Positions 50,224 to 63,707 of a DNA stretch of 64,000 nt are shown piece by piece. Position numbers and translations under genes: made by a program. Each line of letters opens with the position of its first letter. Positions within the stretch are counted from its first letter, which is position 1. Under the pieces are notes generated by a model that made no database searches, was not told the DNA's origin, and worked only from the letters and a program-made list of their open reading frames with translations. The stretch comes from Plazaster borealis (Eukaryota > Echinodermata > Asteroidea > Forcipulatida > Labidiasteridae): contig CM037464.1 of assembly GCA_021014325.1 (NCBI GenBank), positions 4,061,127 to 4,125,126 on the forward strand, in the 5' to 3' direction.

Positions 50224-53200
50224 GGCACCTTTACAATGATTAAATCTACCGAAGGGCCCGAGAAACCAACGAGACTGTGCTTCAGAGATTGCCACTTCAC
50301 GTAGTGTTGAAATGTATCACAGGGGCCCACACACTGCAAGTTTAGCGAACACAAACACGCAGCCATTTCCAAAGAGAACAATGTGGCGTTCGTGCGACTG
50401 TAACTTTTCAATGGTGCCGCTAAGGAAAATAGCAAACATAACTGGAATGGCTACTTCCATGTATGTAGTAACTCGCCATCGAGCTTGATAAAACTGAACC
50501 AGTAGTTTTTTTGGCCAGTTGCGGGGGGGATAAATGAATTCGCAACCAGTGGCTCACTTTCTAACCAGGGTGGGTACCGGGGACAAGTTAAGAGCTAGGG
50601 CCTTGGCTTGATTACGTGTGCTTTGTAAAAGCGGCAACTTCCCCACACCAACCCTCCAATATTATTCCCAATCTCTTCATCATTACTACTCAGTCCACTT
50701 GATTTGCATTCTCTTTCAATTTTTCCCTCATTGTTGGACTCTATTAAAAAAGAGGCTCTGCCCGTAAAGATTCCGCCCCGACACCGGAATCTTTTGGATT
50801 GGGGGAAGGCCGTGTCCTTCTGTCATTAATGGAACGGATCAGCGCCCAACACAAAGGCACGGTATCACCGGGTGACTAAACCCGGGCTCTTTACTGCTTT
50901 AGATACGAGAACCCCCCCCCCTAGAATTACATGTGCACTTTAGGAGGATAGAAATGCCGAGAGTTTCTGGTGGGGATTTTTTTGTTAAGACCCTAATCAT
51001 CACCCTTACTGTAAACATCTTAGGTCGGTGGAGCACCACACCATAGACAAGATACCTAATAACACACTCCTGATTGCTATTTACTTAGACTCGCGTTGGT
51101 GTAATTTGGCAAGCCAAGAATAAACACACCGTTCGGTCATGAATAACGGGTGAAATATTTGTCAAAATCCGATTTTGAAAGTGTATCTGACCCTACTACC
51201 CTTGCAATGATTGTGTACACTTAAACACTCAGCATTAAGAAACGGTTCCAAATGGATGACACTATAGAGAAAGGGTCTATTAGATGACACACATCGCACG
51301 GGAGAGAAGAAAACAAAAACCCGCTCGGACTTTTTTTGCACCGTGGTTTATTGTTGATTAACGTGGGGGAGTTTTTGAATGGAGGGGAAGGGGCCTTCAC
51401 AAAAGTGGTAAATCGAAACAACTATACGGTCTCTTAGTGATGTTTTCAATTCGGAGTGGTTTGCATAATCTGGACGGAGTGGTTTCTCTGAAGGGCTTTC
51501 AAGCCTCTTGAATGGTGTTTCACAACTTCGTTAACTGGCTAATCAGCTCCCATTGGAGGGGGAGGGCTGACCGGACCACTAACCCCTAATCGCCCCTTTC
51601 AATCTTGTGAGTAAAGACTATGTTTCCCCCAATCCCCTTGTAATCCCTTTGTTTTCCAATATGCCGCTTAAGCAAATGGGACCAGTAAGTGTACCGAGTT
51701 CTTATCTGACTTATAAATAAGCAGCGCGTCAGAGAGCAACGACTAGAGGGGGATCTTATAGCTCCAAAATACCGCCGAGCAATGTCAGTGTCAGCTCGAT
51801 CAACCCGGGGCTTGTGACAAGAAGATTGAACATTCATGCATTTCACACTATCGTGCACTAAGGAGCTGTGCCAATTGTTGCTCTTTCCTATTGCAACAAA
51901 TTTAATTACCGTGCTTACCATAAAAGAAGCAAATCTTATTTTGAAAAAAAAGTGTTATAAAATGGATGTTTAAGTTGGATAAATGGATGATCAAACCTCT
52001 TAACGCTGTCGGAACATCGCATGTACAAAATACCAATTGTTAAACCTAAGATAGGTTCGAGCAACTCGACAGTTTTAACAAAAAGTGAGTAAAAGCAGTA
52101 GATATAAAAAAAACGCCAAACGGCTTTGACAATGCAAACTGAAGCAGAACCACCTAACAATCATGTAAGAGATGAAGGCATAATGCCACGATCGGACCAT
52201 CCAGAACCTAAGTATCGATTCATGATATATCGAGACCAATGTCGAAACAACACATTCAAATGTGCTTCATAATTATGTGAGCATGACACATAATAGTCAC
52301 ATAAGAACCGAAACACCTCAACATAAACATACTGTACTCGAAACCGCGGCTGTTGCTGTCACAGAAAAACAAACAGTCCAGCTTCCAATGGCTAATTTTC
52401 ATAAACCAGAACAAACGTCTTAAATTGACAGGTATACACAGTGCATATCTACGTATTCCACGGGATAACAACCCCAAACTCCTTGAGTAAATTTCCCCTC
52501 CGTAGATTGAGCATCGTGTATGTAGGTTAAACTGCAAGTCACATATTTATACACGTTTTTGAATCCACGGCAAATCGGGGGTGTTGCACCGGCTCGGCGT
52601 TCACCGTGTTTACCCGGGCAAACACGGCAGCACCACAGCGCGTGTGCACGCACTGTGGACACAGCTACTGTGTTACGCCGGGCCCGATGATTTATAGTGC
52701 AGTGGCCATGGCTTTCGCTCGGTGGCTGAAGCTGATGGTGTAACGAAATGATCAAACACTATCAACCCATTTTAAAAAAAGGGAGAAATGACCAAACGGT
52801 GAACAGGTCCCGATCGGTGAATCCCAATCATGTTGATTTTGTCACCGGGAGAGGAGGGGGAGGGGGGGGGGGGTGGTGGAAGATACGGAAACAGTCGTGA
52901 CGACACGGTTCAATAGAAACCATCAGCCATCTTGTTTTTTGATTCCTTCATTCAAATCACTGTATAAATCAAAACGAGGCTCAATAACGAAAAATAGACA
53001 GGCCCCTTGTGTAATCAACGGTTTATAACAACTGTATTGACATTGGGAATGTGACTAAGATGGCTGGATCATAATAATAGAAGATTGGAATCAGCGATTC
53101 TGGTTTTATGACGATGGTTACCCCCCCCCCCCAACCAACCGCCACAACAACAAACGAAGATGGATGACATGGCCTCTGCAATATACGGCTGCTGACAATT

Positions 53201-54288
53201 CTCTATAATTCTCAACCATGTTCCCATATCGCGGAAATTGAAACTACAATGCTAATGCCTCTGACAAATATTGAGAAAGGGCCTACTTCTATACAACACC
53301 ATCAGCCGCACAACGAAACAACCAACTGCGACGGTGTGATAATTTTATTCACCAATCTTTGTTTGACTCACACAAGAATTAATTAATGACGTCACCGCTT
53401 CGTGACCCCCAAACGTTGACCCTGATTGCTTCGGAGGGTCGTTAATGAATCAAAATGATCTAGGGCCTGATGGGTGCGCAGAGTGCACACGACATGTTCT
53501 TTAAGAGCACCTTATTAAATTCATTTACCTGTTTTTGTGTGTGTTATATTAATTTCAGAGGGTGCACAAGAATCATAGAAAGGGAGCCTACAAGCATGAC
53601 AACTGACGGACTATAAGTCTTAAGTTTTCAAGATGTCTCCATTTTTGGGGGTGAAATTTTCATCAAATTTATCAGCGCATGTTTTATGCTATTGAGCTTT
53701 CGAATACTTCAATCGATTCTTAAATCGTACAACATCGACAAATTTACACCTTTTTTTTCCCACTCGGTATGATATTTGGCCTTTAGGGGAAAAAGTAGGG
53801 AATTTTATTGAGCACAAGTGGTTACCTACATTACTGAATAGGCTTTTACAGACCTTTCTAAGGCTATTTACAAACAATCTCACTGATTTTCTTGAGACCC
53901 CAAAAATTGGAAATCAGATTAGAGTAGGAAGAATATCATTCCTATTTCAGATGAATCGTTTTGAACGAGAAAAAAAATTAAAAAATAAATCACGTACAAA
54001 AAGAAAAGAACAACTTATAAATTTGAAAAGTGCCTTTTTTATAAATTCCTTCTCCACAAAATCATTTCTGAAAAATTCTTAACAGATAACAGACTAATGT
54101 CATCATTACCAAGGAAACCGGCAGTGATTACAGGAACTCTTCGAAATGAAACTTGAAATACAAAAAGCATAACAAACACTGACTAAAAGGTACAACTATT
54201 TGAATTATTTTGTGTGGTCTTATGAAGGTAAGATTGATACAAGTCGAACCAGTCTATAGTGGTTTGATCTGGGACAATGTCAGACCAT

Positions 54289-54475
54289 GCCATAAAGCTG
54301 AACAAGCATCAAATAAATTGCTTAGAAATTATCCTTGCTAAGCAAAACTAAATCAGCCGGGAACCAGTCGCAACAGTGTTAACTTTATACGGAGTTTTGG
54401 CTGATAACCTGATTCTGCTAACAACAGTTTGTATGTGCTCAGTCCATTTTTGTGCTAATAACATCTTTGTAATAT
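54289..54475. mobile_element. Diverged relative of MITE-like element C
   Basis: CATAAAGCTG, AAGCATCAAATAAATTGCTTAG, CTTGCTAAGCAAAA and GGAACCAGTCGCAACA resemble the GCTTAAGC-type elements typified at 45790-45959. The right part includes GGCTGATAACCTGATTCTGC. The right boundary is uncertain. Confidence 0.5.
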
Positions 54476-55707
54476 TGTGCTCAGACGCATGGATGCAGGT
54501 GTGATCAGACACAACAACGTGTAGGCTGACATCTTTATGAAGTGTTAAGTTGACAACCGAAACTTAAAAGCCGAAATATTGCATAATGAAGTGGTAGATG
54601 GTTTTTTTTGGGGGGGACAGGTGAATTTTACGGTTTCGATTGTCTAGTCCTGAAGCCTCCTTACTACGTTGTTCTTAAAAAAGTCTGCGTGTTATTTCCC
54701 TTCACCGACTGCCCGGGAATCCGCTTTAACACACGGCATGAATTTAAGGCAAGTTCCGTTTGGGTTTGACGGAAGTCCGAGCTCATCGTTACAAAAACAC
54801 TCGCTGGAGAAAAATAGAGTTGATAAGTTTGAAATTGAAATCTGACAGGGGGGGCAACGAACTGCCAAATCCAGATTTTCTTTTTGTACAGCCCAACCCG
54901 GTGAAAAGAAACCGAGTGGTTATTGTGACCTTTGACATTTGCCCTTTGACCCACTACCAAATGGTTCCCATATTTTTGTAGGGTTTATTGCAAGCGAAAC
55001 CTGTCAGACAGTATCGTGTAAAAGAGAAAATGTGGCACTATTTTTTTTGATTGACAAATCAAGAGTACCGAATCGCTTGATCACATTTGTGCAGTGATTT
55101 ATTCGTTCATTTATCAAAACCCCCATCTCTATCGCGACCTTTGGCCTCCCCGTTCGCTCCCCAAATTTTGCCCTCGAACATCAAGGTATGATATAGCCAT
55201 AGGTGTCTGGGAACAAACTGATGTTTGATCTCTCGGTTAGATTCTAACATTGAAACATCATGCAAGTAAGTTGCAAGTTGTCTGTAAGATTTTAATTTTT
55301 ATTTATAATTTTTCCAAATATCTTCTGAATTGTAATTAATATCAATTCAATCTTAATATCTTGAAAGGTGCCTAGAATGATGCTGGGTGCTTGTGTTGTA
55401 TAACCATAAACTGTATAATTATTTAGAAAGAAATTTTGTCAAGGCAAATCACAAACTTGTAACCAGATTTCTGTATTGATCAAAACAAAATTCATTTGCG
55501 AAATTACAAACTGGTCTGCTATTCTTTACAAAAAGCAGAGAATCGGTTGGACAGTGTTGAGGAATCATGAATGTTTGAAATAGAAACAGTTTATGTTGAT
55601 TAACTTGATGTCACCTGGCTAATTCCAATTGTGTGTTTTTCAAATTTGATCAATTACCCCCCAATAGTCATAATAGGTATACACACCACTGTGACACAAC
55701 TGGCATC

Positions 55708-55760
55708 GTAATAATGATAATAATATTATGACAATAATACATAATGTCATTATCATTACT
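55708..55760. repeat. A+T-rich inverted repeat
   Basis: GTAATAATGATAATA faces the complement of TCATTATCATTAC, with ATAATGTCATTAT inside. Low-complexity, able to form a hairpin. Confidence 0.5.
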
Positions 55761-55840
55761 TTTTCTCTCTCTTCACTATGATAATACTGATTTGTACTGT
55801 ATGCGGTGGGTGAGACTCATTGTGGTATAGTGACGGAACA

Positions 55841-55851
55841 AAGATGGCGCC
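55841..55851 (+). promoter_or_regulatory. YY1-like motif in a G+C-rich patch
   Basis: AAGATGGCGCC fits the YY1 core (AAGATGGCGGC) with one difference. Nearby 55850-56130 contains GGCGCGCC, GCCGCGGCC and TAAATTA-type homeodomain cores in otherwise A+T-rich intron. Function is inference. Confidence 0.25.
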
Positions 55852-57639
55852 GGTTGACTCTCCGCTCTAAAAAAAAAAACTAGACGTCTCTCGTGCCGTC
55901 CGGAGTTCGTGCAAATGATTCCCAACCGGTGAAAGGTCGTGATTAAATAAACGCAGAGAGAAAAGAGAGAGAGAAAAAAATACCAAGGAAGATCCCCCCT
56001 TCGACGATTAATGGCGCGCCTAATAAAAACTGACGCTGTGTTTTTCAGCTAGCCGCGGCCGAGATAATACAGGTCGTAAATTATCATCTCACCCTTAACG
56101 TCAATTGGGACCGTTCCGAGATTCACTTATGCATTTCAGCGAGCAATTGAAAACGAATCCATGATCTGTAAATTCCTCTCTGTTTTTGTGTGAGTGGACG
56201 ATTTGTAATTATTCGAAAGCTGATGATGAATCCTATATTTTAACAGACTAAATATGTGGCATATGGTTTGTAATAAAACAAACATTTATGTGAGAACTGC
56301 ATCAACGTAAAAACATAATTAATAAGCCTGAATAAATGAATAAACGATTTTTTTTCATCAATTATTTATGTACAAAGGAAAACACATGGTTCGCGTGGGA
56401 GGTCCAACCTTTTTTTTAGTGAAACTTGCATCTATATAGGCTATTCACCCGAATTACTTTTAATGATAAATTGTAGATCGGTTTTAACAATCTAAAATGA
56501 GGTAAAAATCCTAAAATTTGTTTTATTTCAAATTAACAGAGATGCATCTGTTTAAATGATATAAATAAAGATGATTTCAGCATTTGACATTTCTTTCATA
56601 AGGTTTAAATGGAATGTATTACGTTGTAGTTGCAAGTGTTAATTTGCCATCTTAAATTAGCCGACAATAACATCAAATAAGACAAAGAAATAATGTCTTG
56701 AGTTTTCGAGCAATGTCCAAAGAGACGCAACGTGTTTCGGAAAAAGCCTGAGTGTGCCTTGTCAGTAAGCTCTGTCACTACTACACCCAGAGAGAGAGAT
56801 GACTGAGATCTATACCCGGTTGTCTTGGGAGACAGCTCAGTAACGGTGCCCCATCCTGACCAGCCTCGGTGCAAGTAGCTCCCGTTTGCCAGACCGGAAC
56901 TACCCTCAGTCACTCTCAAGCAAGCGTGAAACGCGTTCAGAAGAGAGGGCCTTCTCTGGAGAGTGTGTCACGGCTGAGGTTGGCGAGTGGGGTAACGGAG
57001 GTTGTCTCGGAGCTAAAAGGGACGACGATAGACCCCAAGATGTATCCCATTACAGCCCGCTGATAACGTCTTGAACAAAGGAACAAGGGGATTGCCGCTC
57101 GGAAATCTAGCTTGTTTTAGAAGTTCGACTTCAAACCCGGGATTCATTTTGGTTCTTTCTCTTCTTCTCTCGTCAGGACTAATCTAGGAGCGGTGTCACT
57201 AAATACACGAACTTAATAGTTGTGATCAGTGTCTCTTCGGATCGTCCGTAGTTACCCTCCACTAATATTTATTTACAACTTGCATTTGATACTTAACCAC
57301 AATGCTCATTTTTTTTTTTTTGACTCTAGGTTTATTCCACCATATTACTGTTATGGGGTTGAGTGATTGCCGGCTATGTATCCACACTTTCATTCAATTA
57401 AACCAGCACTGGATTCAGCCTCAGTTACTCCGTGCAACAAAACGCCATCCCACATCTACTCAATGGGATTAAGTTTTTTTCTCGTAAAGCCAAGGCAAGA
57501 AACATTCCAGATGTGTTTCCGCAATAAACAATATTCTTAACCTTAACCGAGTAATTTAATTTATAGGATTACATTTCTACCTTTTCAGGTTTCCGGTAAA
57601 TCCAGTTTCCTCTGGGTCTGGGATAAACTACGGATCCCT

Positions 57640-57659
57640 CCACACACACACACACACAC
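57640..57659. repeat. (CA)n microsatellite
   Basis: A perfect CA dinucleotide run of about 19 bases. Confidence 0.95.
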
Positions 57660-58245
57660 CCGTGGACTTATTTTGCCCGAGACGTTCTGCTGTTTGTTGT
57701 TGTTTTAATCGCCTTATAGGAAGACGAACTGTTTTCAATTACTCAAATTAATGTATGTGTTGCCAACCCATTGATCAGGGCTCAATCGGGGATACAAGAG
57801 CATGTGAAATTCTTCCAGATGCACCTTGTGGGAGCGTGCATACTTTCTGTGCCTTAATTTAAATGACCACAGATTGAAACTTCAATACTGTACACTTTCT
57901 CCAGCAGTATTTCTTGAAGAGATTCGAAGAAATTTTAAAAAACTTTGCCTCTTTGAGAAAGGGTCCAAATTAACCAGGGGAGTTTGAAAGTCTTTGCATT
58001 CTGTTTCTTAGTACGTTTTGAGGATGATGACACTTGTTCATTTCTGGTTGTTGAAAATGTATGACTAAACTTGAGTTGGTGGGTTGATGTTATACTTTGT
58101 ATTTAAGAAGAATTTGTAAAAATTGGTATCTCCGAAATGTTGTCATTATGCTTCCAGTGGTTGAGACCCCAAATTGGTCTCCTGCATAAAATCTTCTTAA
58201 ATCCGAGAAATACAAATAATAATATGTTTGTGACAAGAGTGCTGG

Positions 58246-58620
58246 TTAAAGGTATCGTACACATTTGGTAATGACTCATAACAAATATTAACATAAAAAC
58301 TTACTTGGTAACAAGCAACGGAGAGCTGTTGATAGTATACAACATTGTAGGAAACGACTCCCTCTGAAGTAACGTAGTTTTTGAGAAAGAGGTAATTTCT
58401 CACTAAAAAAATAAAAAAATTCTTGCAAGAAGTTTTTATTCCTATCTGAAAGCACACAAATTCGTACAACAAGGGTGTTTTTTCTTTCATCATTTTCTTG
58501 CAACTTCGATGACCAATTGAGCCCAAATTTTCACAGGCTTGTTATTTTATGCATATGTTGGGATACACCAAGTGAGAACACTGGTCTGTGACAATTACCA
58601 AACGTGTTCCATGCCTTTAA
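58246..58620 (-). mobile_element. MITE-like element A, copy 1 (375 bp)
   Basis: Bounded by TTAA at both ends (58246-58249, 58617-58620). Terminal inverted repeats: left AAGGTATCGTACACATTTGG, right complement AGGCATGGAACACGTTTGG. Inner landmarks on the minus strand are AACAAGCCTGTGAAAATTTG, GAAAGAAAAAACACCCTTGT and GTTGCTTGTTACCAAGTAAG. It is the reverse complement of the copy at 62427-62801, with exactly the same length. Non-autonomous; the open frames inside are not transposase-like. Confidence 0.85.
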
Positions 58621-59499
58621 GTAAGGGTCGATTTGGGCAGGGAGCAAGTGATGGTCCCACCTTTAACAGAGTAAATGGTTTGCAATGAGCACGTCCGCTC
58701 AATTGAGGTATGGTTTTGCTTAATCAGATGTGGGTTTAATGTCTACACGTTGCGATAATTATTCATTAATGTAAACCATGTCTCGGGGGGCCGCCTTCGA
58801 TTATGCGAACAGGTGGAATTTGAAGATAGATCCATGCAATGCAATGGGTGTTTAGATGTTATGCTTCGAACATTTTTAGAAAACCACTTTTATTGAAATC
58901 TGCAGTTTAAGCAAAGTAACTTTTCTTAAAAACCCCCCCAATAATTTTCAACACCCTTTTTCTTGTAACACTGACGTCATAAAACACAAATTCAACTTCA
59001 GAAGAAAGGTTTTAATAGAGTTGCCGTCCGGAAAGTGTTTTCAATTAACGCTTGGGCAGCTAGCACCCTCCCAAACCAGTTAAGTAAACTTAAGTTGAAT
59101 CTGTCTCTCGACGCCTACAAAAATGAATGCATTATAACATTACATTCTGTTAATACCATAAGTGCACCATTGGTCATTTGCTTGCACAACAATGTAAACT
59201 ATAGTCGATGTGCGCGATAGTTAGCATCACTCGACACTCAGTCCGGCAGTTTCTCTACGCACAATTTGGCCGTAAACGAGCAGGATTTTGTCTTCCCCGA
59301 TACGCGCGAGAGCGATGGTGATTTAAGGGTAACCTCGAAAGAGCTAGACAGATTAACGACACTGATGACAGAGTCTCAACCGTTACACCGTTTATTGAAC
59401 AACGACCATTTTACCCGAAGTTGATGTGTGGTCGACGGATACAAGACAGAAGAAGAACGCGGCTGGGAATGCATCTCGAGATGCCGTCTTAACACTTAA

Positions 59500-59710
59500 T
59501 GAACACCTTCAGTATTCAGATAGTGTTAACTCTAAACATGGTGTTAATTGAAATGACGGTTCACAATCGTAGTTTGAAATGAAATGACGGTTCACAATCG
59601 TATATCCCCCCATGTGACTAAAAGATCGTTTTGGAAATTCAATGGTAACTTCAAGTAAACACCTTCAGTGTTTACATCTCGGGTGTTAACTAAGTGTTAA
59701 TCAACACCAG
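59500..59710. repeat. Short tandem and inverted GTGTTAA/ACACC motifs
   Basis: GAAATGACGGTTCACAATCG is repeated at 59550 and 59581 (31-bp period). It is flanked by AACACCTTCAGT, GTGTTAA and AACACC motifs on both sides (59497-59708), partly inverted. Probably a degraded small element. Confidence 0.55.
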
Positions 59711-61960
59711 TAGAAAATTATTTCGCAATAAGGAACTATTTTGTCTCTTAGAAACACAATGTGCGATTTCATGGTTTAGATCGGATAAGTTGGGTGTATA
59801 CTGCCCCCATGCAACCGTTTACATAAACACAAGAACAGCAGCACACGATAACTACCGTTTATTACATGAATTTGATTATTGTTTTCCATTGGACTTTGGC
59901 GTAACATTTTCAAGTGAAATGTCAGTAACATCAATCAACTGATATATTTGCTTAATACCAAACTCCCGAGGCGATGGGTATAGAATTGTCAAGCAAACTC
60001 TACCCGTTCAACATTATCATTCCCATCGAAATACTTTCATGCAAATGGTGATCATTTCTAAAAGAAAGTGGATTTTGTGTTCGTTCTGAACAAGTGGCCC
60101 GAACCTGTCGATAAACCCTGCATTAGCAGATATTTCATTCCTTGAACTTCTTTGTCAGCGAACTATTTGAGGTCATTTGGATCGTACTGACAGAGTCAGA
60201 AACTCTTCGTCTTTGTATGAAACTACACCACTTTAAAAAACAGATTTTGAGACTATTTAACATGTGGTTTGTTGCAGTGGGGTCATTATTATCGCAATGA
60301 ACAGCACACATCGAATACTGAGATGTGGTTTTTTTCTCCAATCTGGGACATTGTGACTGTTAGAACGTGTAGTTGAAGAATAAATCTGACAAAGGTTTGT
60401 TGCATCGTTCTTACGACAAAACACTCCCGCATTTCTCGTTCTGTACTACATGTTTTTTACGGTATATAACAATGATATTACGGGGTTTCAATTATAGACA
60501 GTCAAGTTTAGTATCTGTACGTTCGGTTTAGATGAGTCTCCACCCTCAAAGAGCTACCCATATTTACAATAACTAGTTTTGTTTCCTCAGTTTTGGAAAA
60601 GGGGTTTGGGTAAAACAGTTGTAGACGATAAGTGTAATTTTTTTAAAGCAAGACACCTCACGAGTGTTAGAATCAACCTGCAGCCATTTTTAGCCACACA
60701 GGAATTTTTGTAGTACTCTCGATTCCGGTGGTTTATAGACTATGAAAAACAAGGCTTAGTTTTGAAACCATACAGGTAATCGAGAACATTATTGTTTACG
60801 ATGGTGCTCATAATGTGTACTAATTATCCGTGGGTTTTGCAAGTCATGAAAGTTGTCAGAGTTGGGTGGTAGATAGTTGCAATCGCGTCACTGAATGTAA
60901 TTTGCTTGACGTAATGCAAGGGTTGACATCAAAGGTGGGTGGAAAAAGGAGAGTTTTGCTTGTATTGTTATGGTGTGTGACAAGTGACGAAAAAATTGGC
61001 TTCCAAATGATCTGTTTCTTACAAGAAAGCAAAGAGATCGTACGTAAATGTATATAGGTATGATGGAGACGCTGTGCTGTGCAGTTCAACATTAGTCCAT
61101 AACATATTCAAGAGGACAACTTGTGGCAGACTAGTTAGGGTCTAAGAGTTGCAACGATAATCAAATGTTTCGTAACACAAGTTAAAATGCTGATGTATCA
61201 AAGATTCTTGCAGATCCAACAGCCGTTTTGATTTGGAGAGGGTTGGTAGGAATGATGGTTTAAAAACTGACGTGAAGAGAGTCAGGGAGGACTGATCCAA
61301 ATCTGTTTGAGATTTGTATCACTCTGATCAAAGTCTCGACTGTTCACCCCTACATAACATTTCCCGCGTTCCAAATATTCATCAAGATGCAACAGCACAG
61401 TCGCACTTATTGTACTTGGTCTGTTTTATTTGATTTTGATCTTTTTTCCCCTCCATTCTGTTGTGTTTTCATGGCATAGTGTTTAAAAAAAGCCCCCCTT
61501 CAACCTCCTGCGGATTGTACGGCACATCACGACTCGGCTTGCGCGTCGTGATCAACTGACTGTTCAACCGTGCAAGGGAACTGTACGCTTGGCATGTAGC
61601 ACAGTACGCCGAGTACACAAACTCCCCGCGTTCGGAACATCGACACATCACCATAGCACGGGTGCATGGTCACACAGCATGGAGGAAATTCGTAACACGA
61701 TTTAGCCAAACCTCTAGAAAGAGGGTAGAAAAGGGGTGAAAAAAAAAAAGCTGTACCCGATGGTGATTTTACAAAGCGTCTTTTCTCCCCTCCTCAGCGT
61801 GTTCCATTTTCCTTGATTTGACTTGGCAATGCATAAATGATTAGGGACGCTGTATAACACGACACCTCATGTAGAAATGACAGTACTTTGAGTTACTATA
61901 TCATTATACACAGATCTGGTTCTATTTTACCTATGGTTTTTTACGTTGTGAACAAAACAC

Positions 61961-61995
61961 ACACATACATACACACAACACAACAACAACAAAAC
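61961..61995. repeat. (CA)n/(CAA)n low-complexity stretch
   Basis: ACACACACATACATACACAC passes into AACACAACAACAACAAAAC. Confidence 0.8.
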
Positions 61996-62156
61996 AACCG
62001 TGTCTTTAGTGCAGTGTCCAGAATATAACGTGTCACCCTTCACAACCGATGCATGCAGTTTGAAATTCTTCAAATATCAACAGACAATATTTTGTTCTGT
62101 TGACAAGTTGACAGTTCGAAGTTCTTCAGATATCAACAAACAACAACTTTATTTGT

Positions 62157-62219
62157 TGGTGGTGGTGTTGTTGTTGCTGCTGTTATTGCCATCGTTGTTG
62201 TTGTTGTTGTTGTTGTTGA
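62157..62219. repeat. (GTT)n microsatellite
   Basis: Two runs of GTT/TTG units with a GCTGCTGTTATTGCC interruption. They give an open frame of Leu/Val that is not a gene. Confidence 0.9.
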
Positions 62220-62426
62220 TCAATTATGATGCCAGTTAACTTATGAACATAAGACGCAGACATTTTCGCAACCAGGCTTGACAAAGCGGATATAAACAAC
62301 AGTGAAACAAAGTATACTGCCGTTAATCCATATAGCATCCTCTCTGGGTTAAATCTGACCTAACCAGTGAATGATATCCTCTACCTTTCAATTTCCCAAT
62401 CAGGGAGTCCCACAAGTGAGTTACAC

Positions 62427-62801
62427 TTAAACTGCACTGAACACGTTTGGAAATTGTCAAAGACCAGTGTTCTCATTCGGTGTATCCCAACATATGCATA
62501 AAATAACAAGCCTGTGAAAATTTGGGCTCATTTGGTCATCGAAGTTGCAAGAAAATGATGAAAGAAAAAACACCCTTGTTGTACAAATTTGTGTGCTTTC
62601 AGATAGGAATCAAAACTTCTTGCAAGAAGTTTTTATTATTTTAGTGAGAAATTACCTCTTTCTCAAAAACTACGTTACTTCAGAGGGAGTCGTTTCCTAC
62701 AATGTTTTGTACTATCAACAGCTCTCCGTTGCTTGTTACCAAGTAAGTTTTTATGCTAATATTTGTTTCGAGGCATTACCAAACGTGTACGATACCTTTA
62801 A
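62427..62801 (+). mobile_element. MITE-like element A, copy 2 (375 bp)
   Basis: TTAA at 62427-62430 and 62798-62801. The right end ACCAAACGTGTACGATACCT is well conserved. The left end ACTGCACTGAACACGTTTGG has drifted. The inner sequence matches the inverted copy 1 closely from AAGACCAGTGTTCTCA to CCAAGTAAGTTTTTATG. Non-autonomous. It lies 906 bp from exon 2. Confidence 0.85.
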
Positions 62802-63707
62802 TGAGGTTTCAAGCATTAAATACTAAATCCCACCTTATAACAAGCTTATAAACTTGTCGTGCTCATAATAATGTAGTCTATTGGCCACGAATTAAACGGA
62901 ACTGGTCACCAGGGATTACATTTTTTTTGTTGAGAATCGACTTAAACTTTGACCTTCCGAATAAGCAAGACAATGCTGGGAATATTAATCCGCCAGGTGT
63001 AGTGGGTTAATCTTGACATGTGACCTGTTTTGAGTTTGGGTTGAGTCCCGTCGTTTAATGGCTTTTACAGGCTTCAATTCCGACATGTAAATAATTCTAT
63101 TGGGTCCGTGGTCTAAACCATGGATGCAGAATTGCAGAAGTCTGATTTCACTCAGTTAGTACACATGGCCCAGTATTGCTAACATTTAGAACCCCCACAA
63201 TTCTGCTCAGACTAATTTCCCCTCAACATGTTTAATTAGTAAGAAATTAATGCTTGTGCTTTGTAAATAATTCCACTGGTTAAAAAGCAGGACAATACTA
63301 CTTCCTTACTATTATTTCTCTAAGTATATTAATTATTAATAAGAAAAAAGAAAACAAATAATAACTAAGATGTCGTGTACACTGGATCAATCTCGATTTT
63401 GTGCTGAATTTATTATTTAATTGTATTTGCTCTAAATTTTCTAGCATCGGGGACCGAGTTGTGAGTACAAGGCGCAATTTTGGCAGCCTGTTTGATTACT
63501 GTTTACTCATTCATATTCACAGCGAGTGGTCGTCGGTGATTTGGTTTGCACTATCACCCCCAATCATTAATCATAGGAGATTCAGCACTGTCATAATTTG
63601 TTACGGGAAGAGCAGCGAGCGTCTAGGGTATTGCAAGCCATTTATGGAAAGACTTATGAGAGGCCATTGATAAATATACTATGAATGAAGAAGTATTTGA
63701 TGCTTAC
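62802..63707. other. Intron 2 start, between MITE-like copy 2 and exon 2
   Basis: This is the first ~900 bp of intron 2 in gene sense. It is A+T-rich. A plus-strand open frame at 63401-63670 is not recognised and has no splice support. Nothing else is visible beyond the exon 2 donor. Confidence 0.6.

Larger units (their letters stand above)
28523..63707 (-). other. Intron 2 of the AP-2 gene (35,185 bp)
   Basis: The intron is bounded by GT at 63707-63706 and AG at 28524-28523. It contains most of the MITE-like elements, two SINE copies, a hairpin minisatellite and the best regulatory candidates. No nested gene was found on either strand. Stretches 31470-34780, 36400-39100, 40200-42400, 46905-48215, 50500-54280 and 59710-62000 show nothing beyond homopolymer or A+T-rich low-complexity sequence. 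Confidence 0.83.

Noticed and set aside
63654..63707. Open frame continuing past the exon 2 donor to a stop
   Set aside because: The GTAAGC donor and loss of AP-2 similarity show that this tail is intron.
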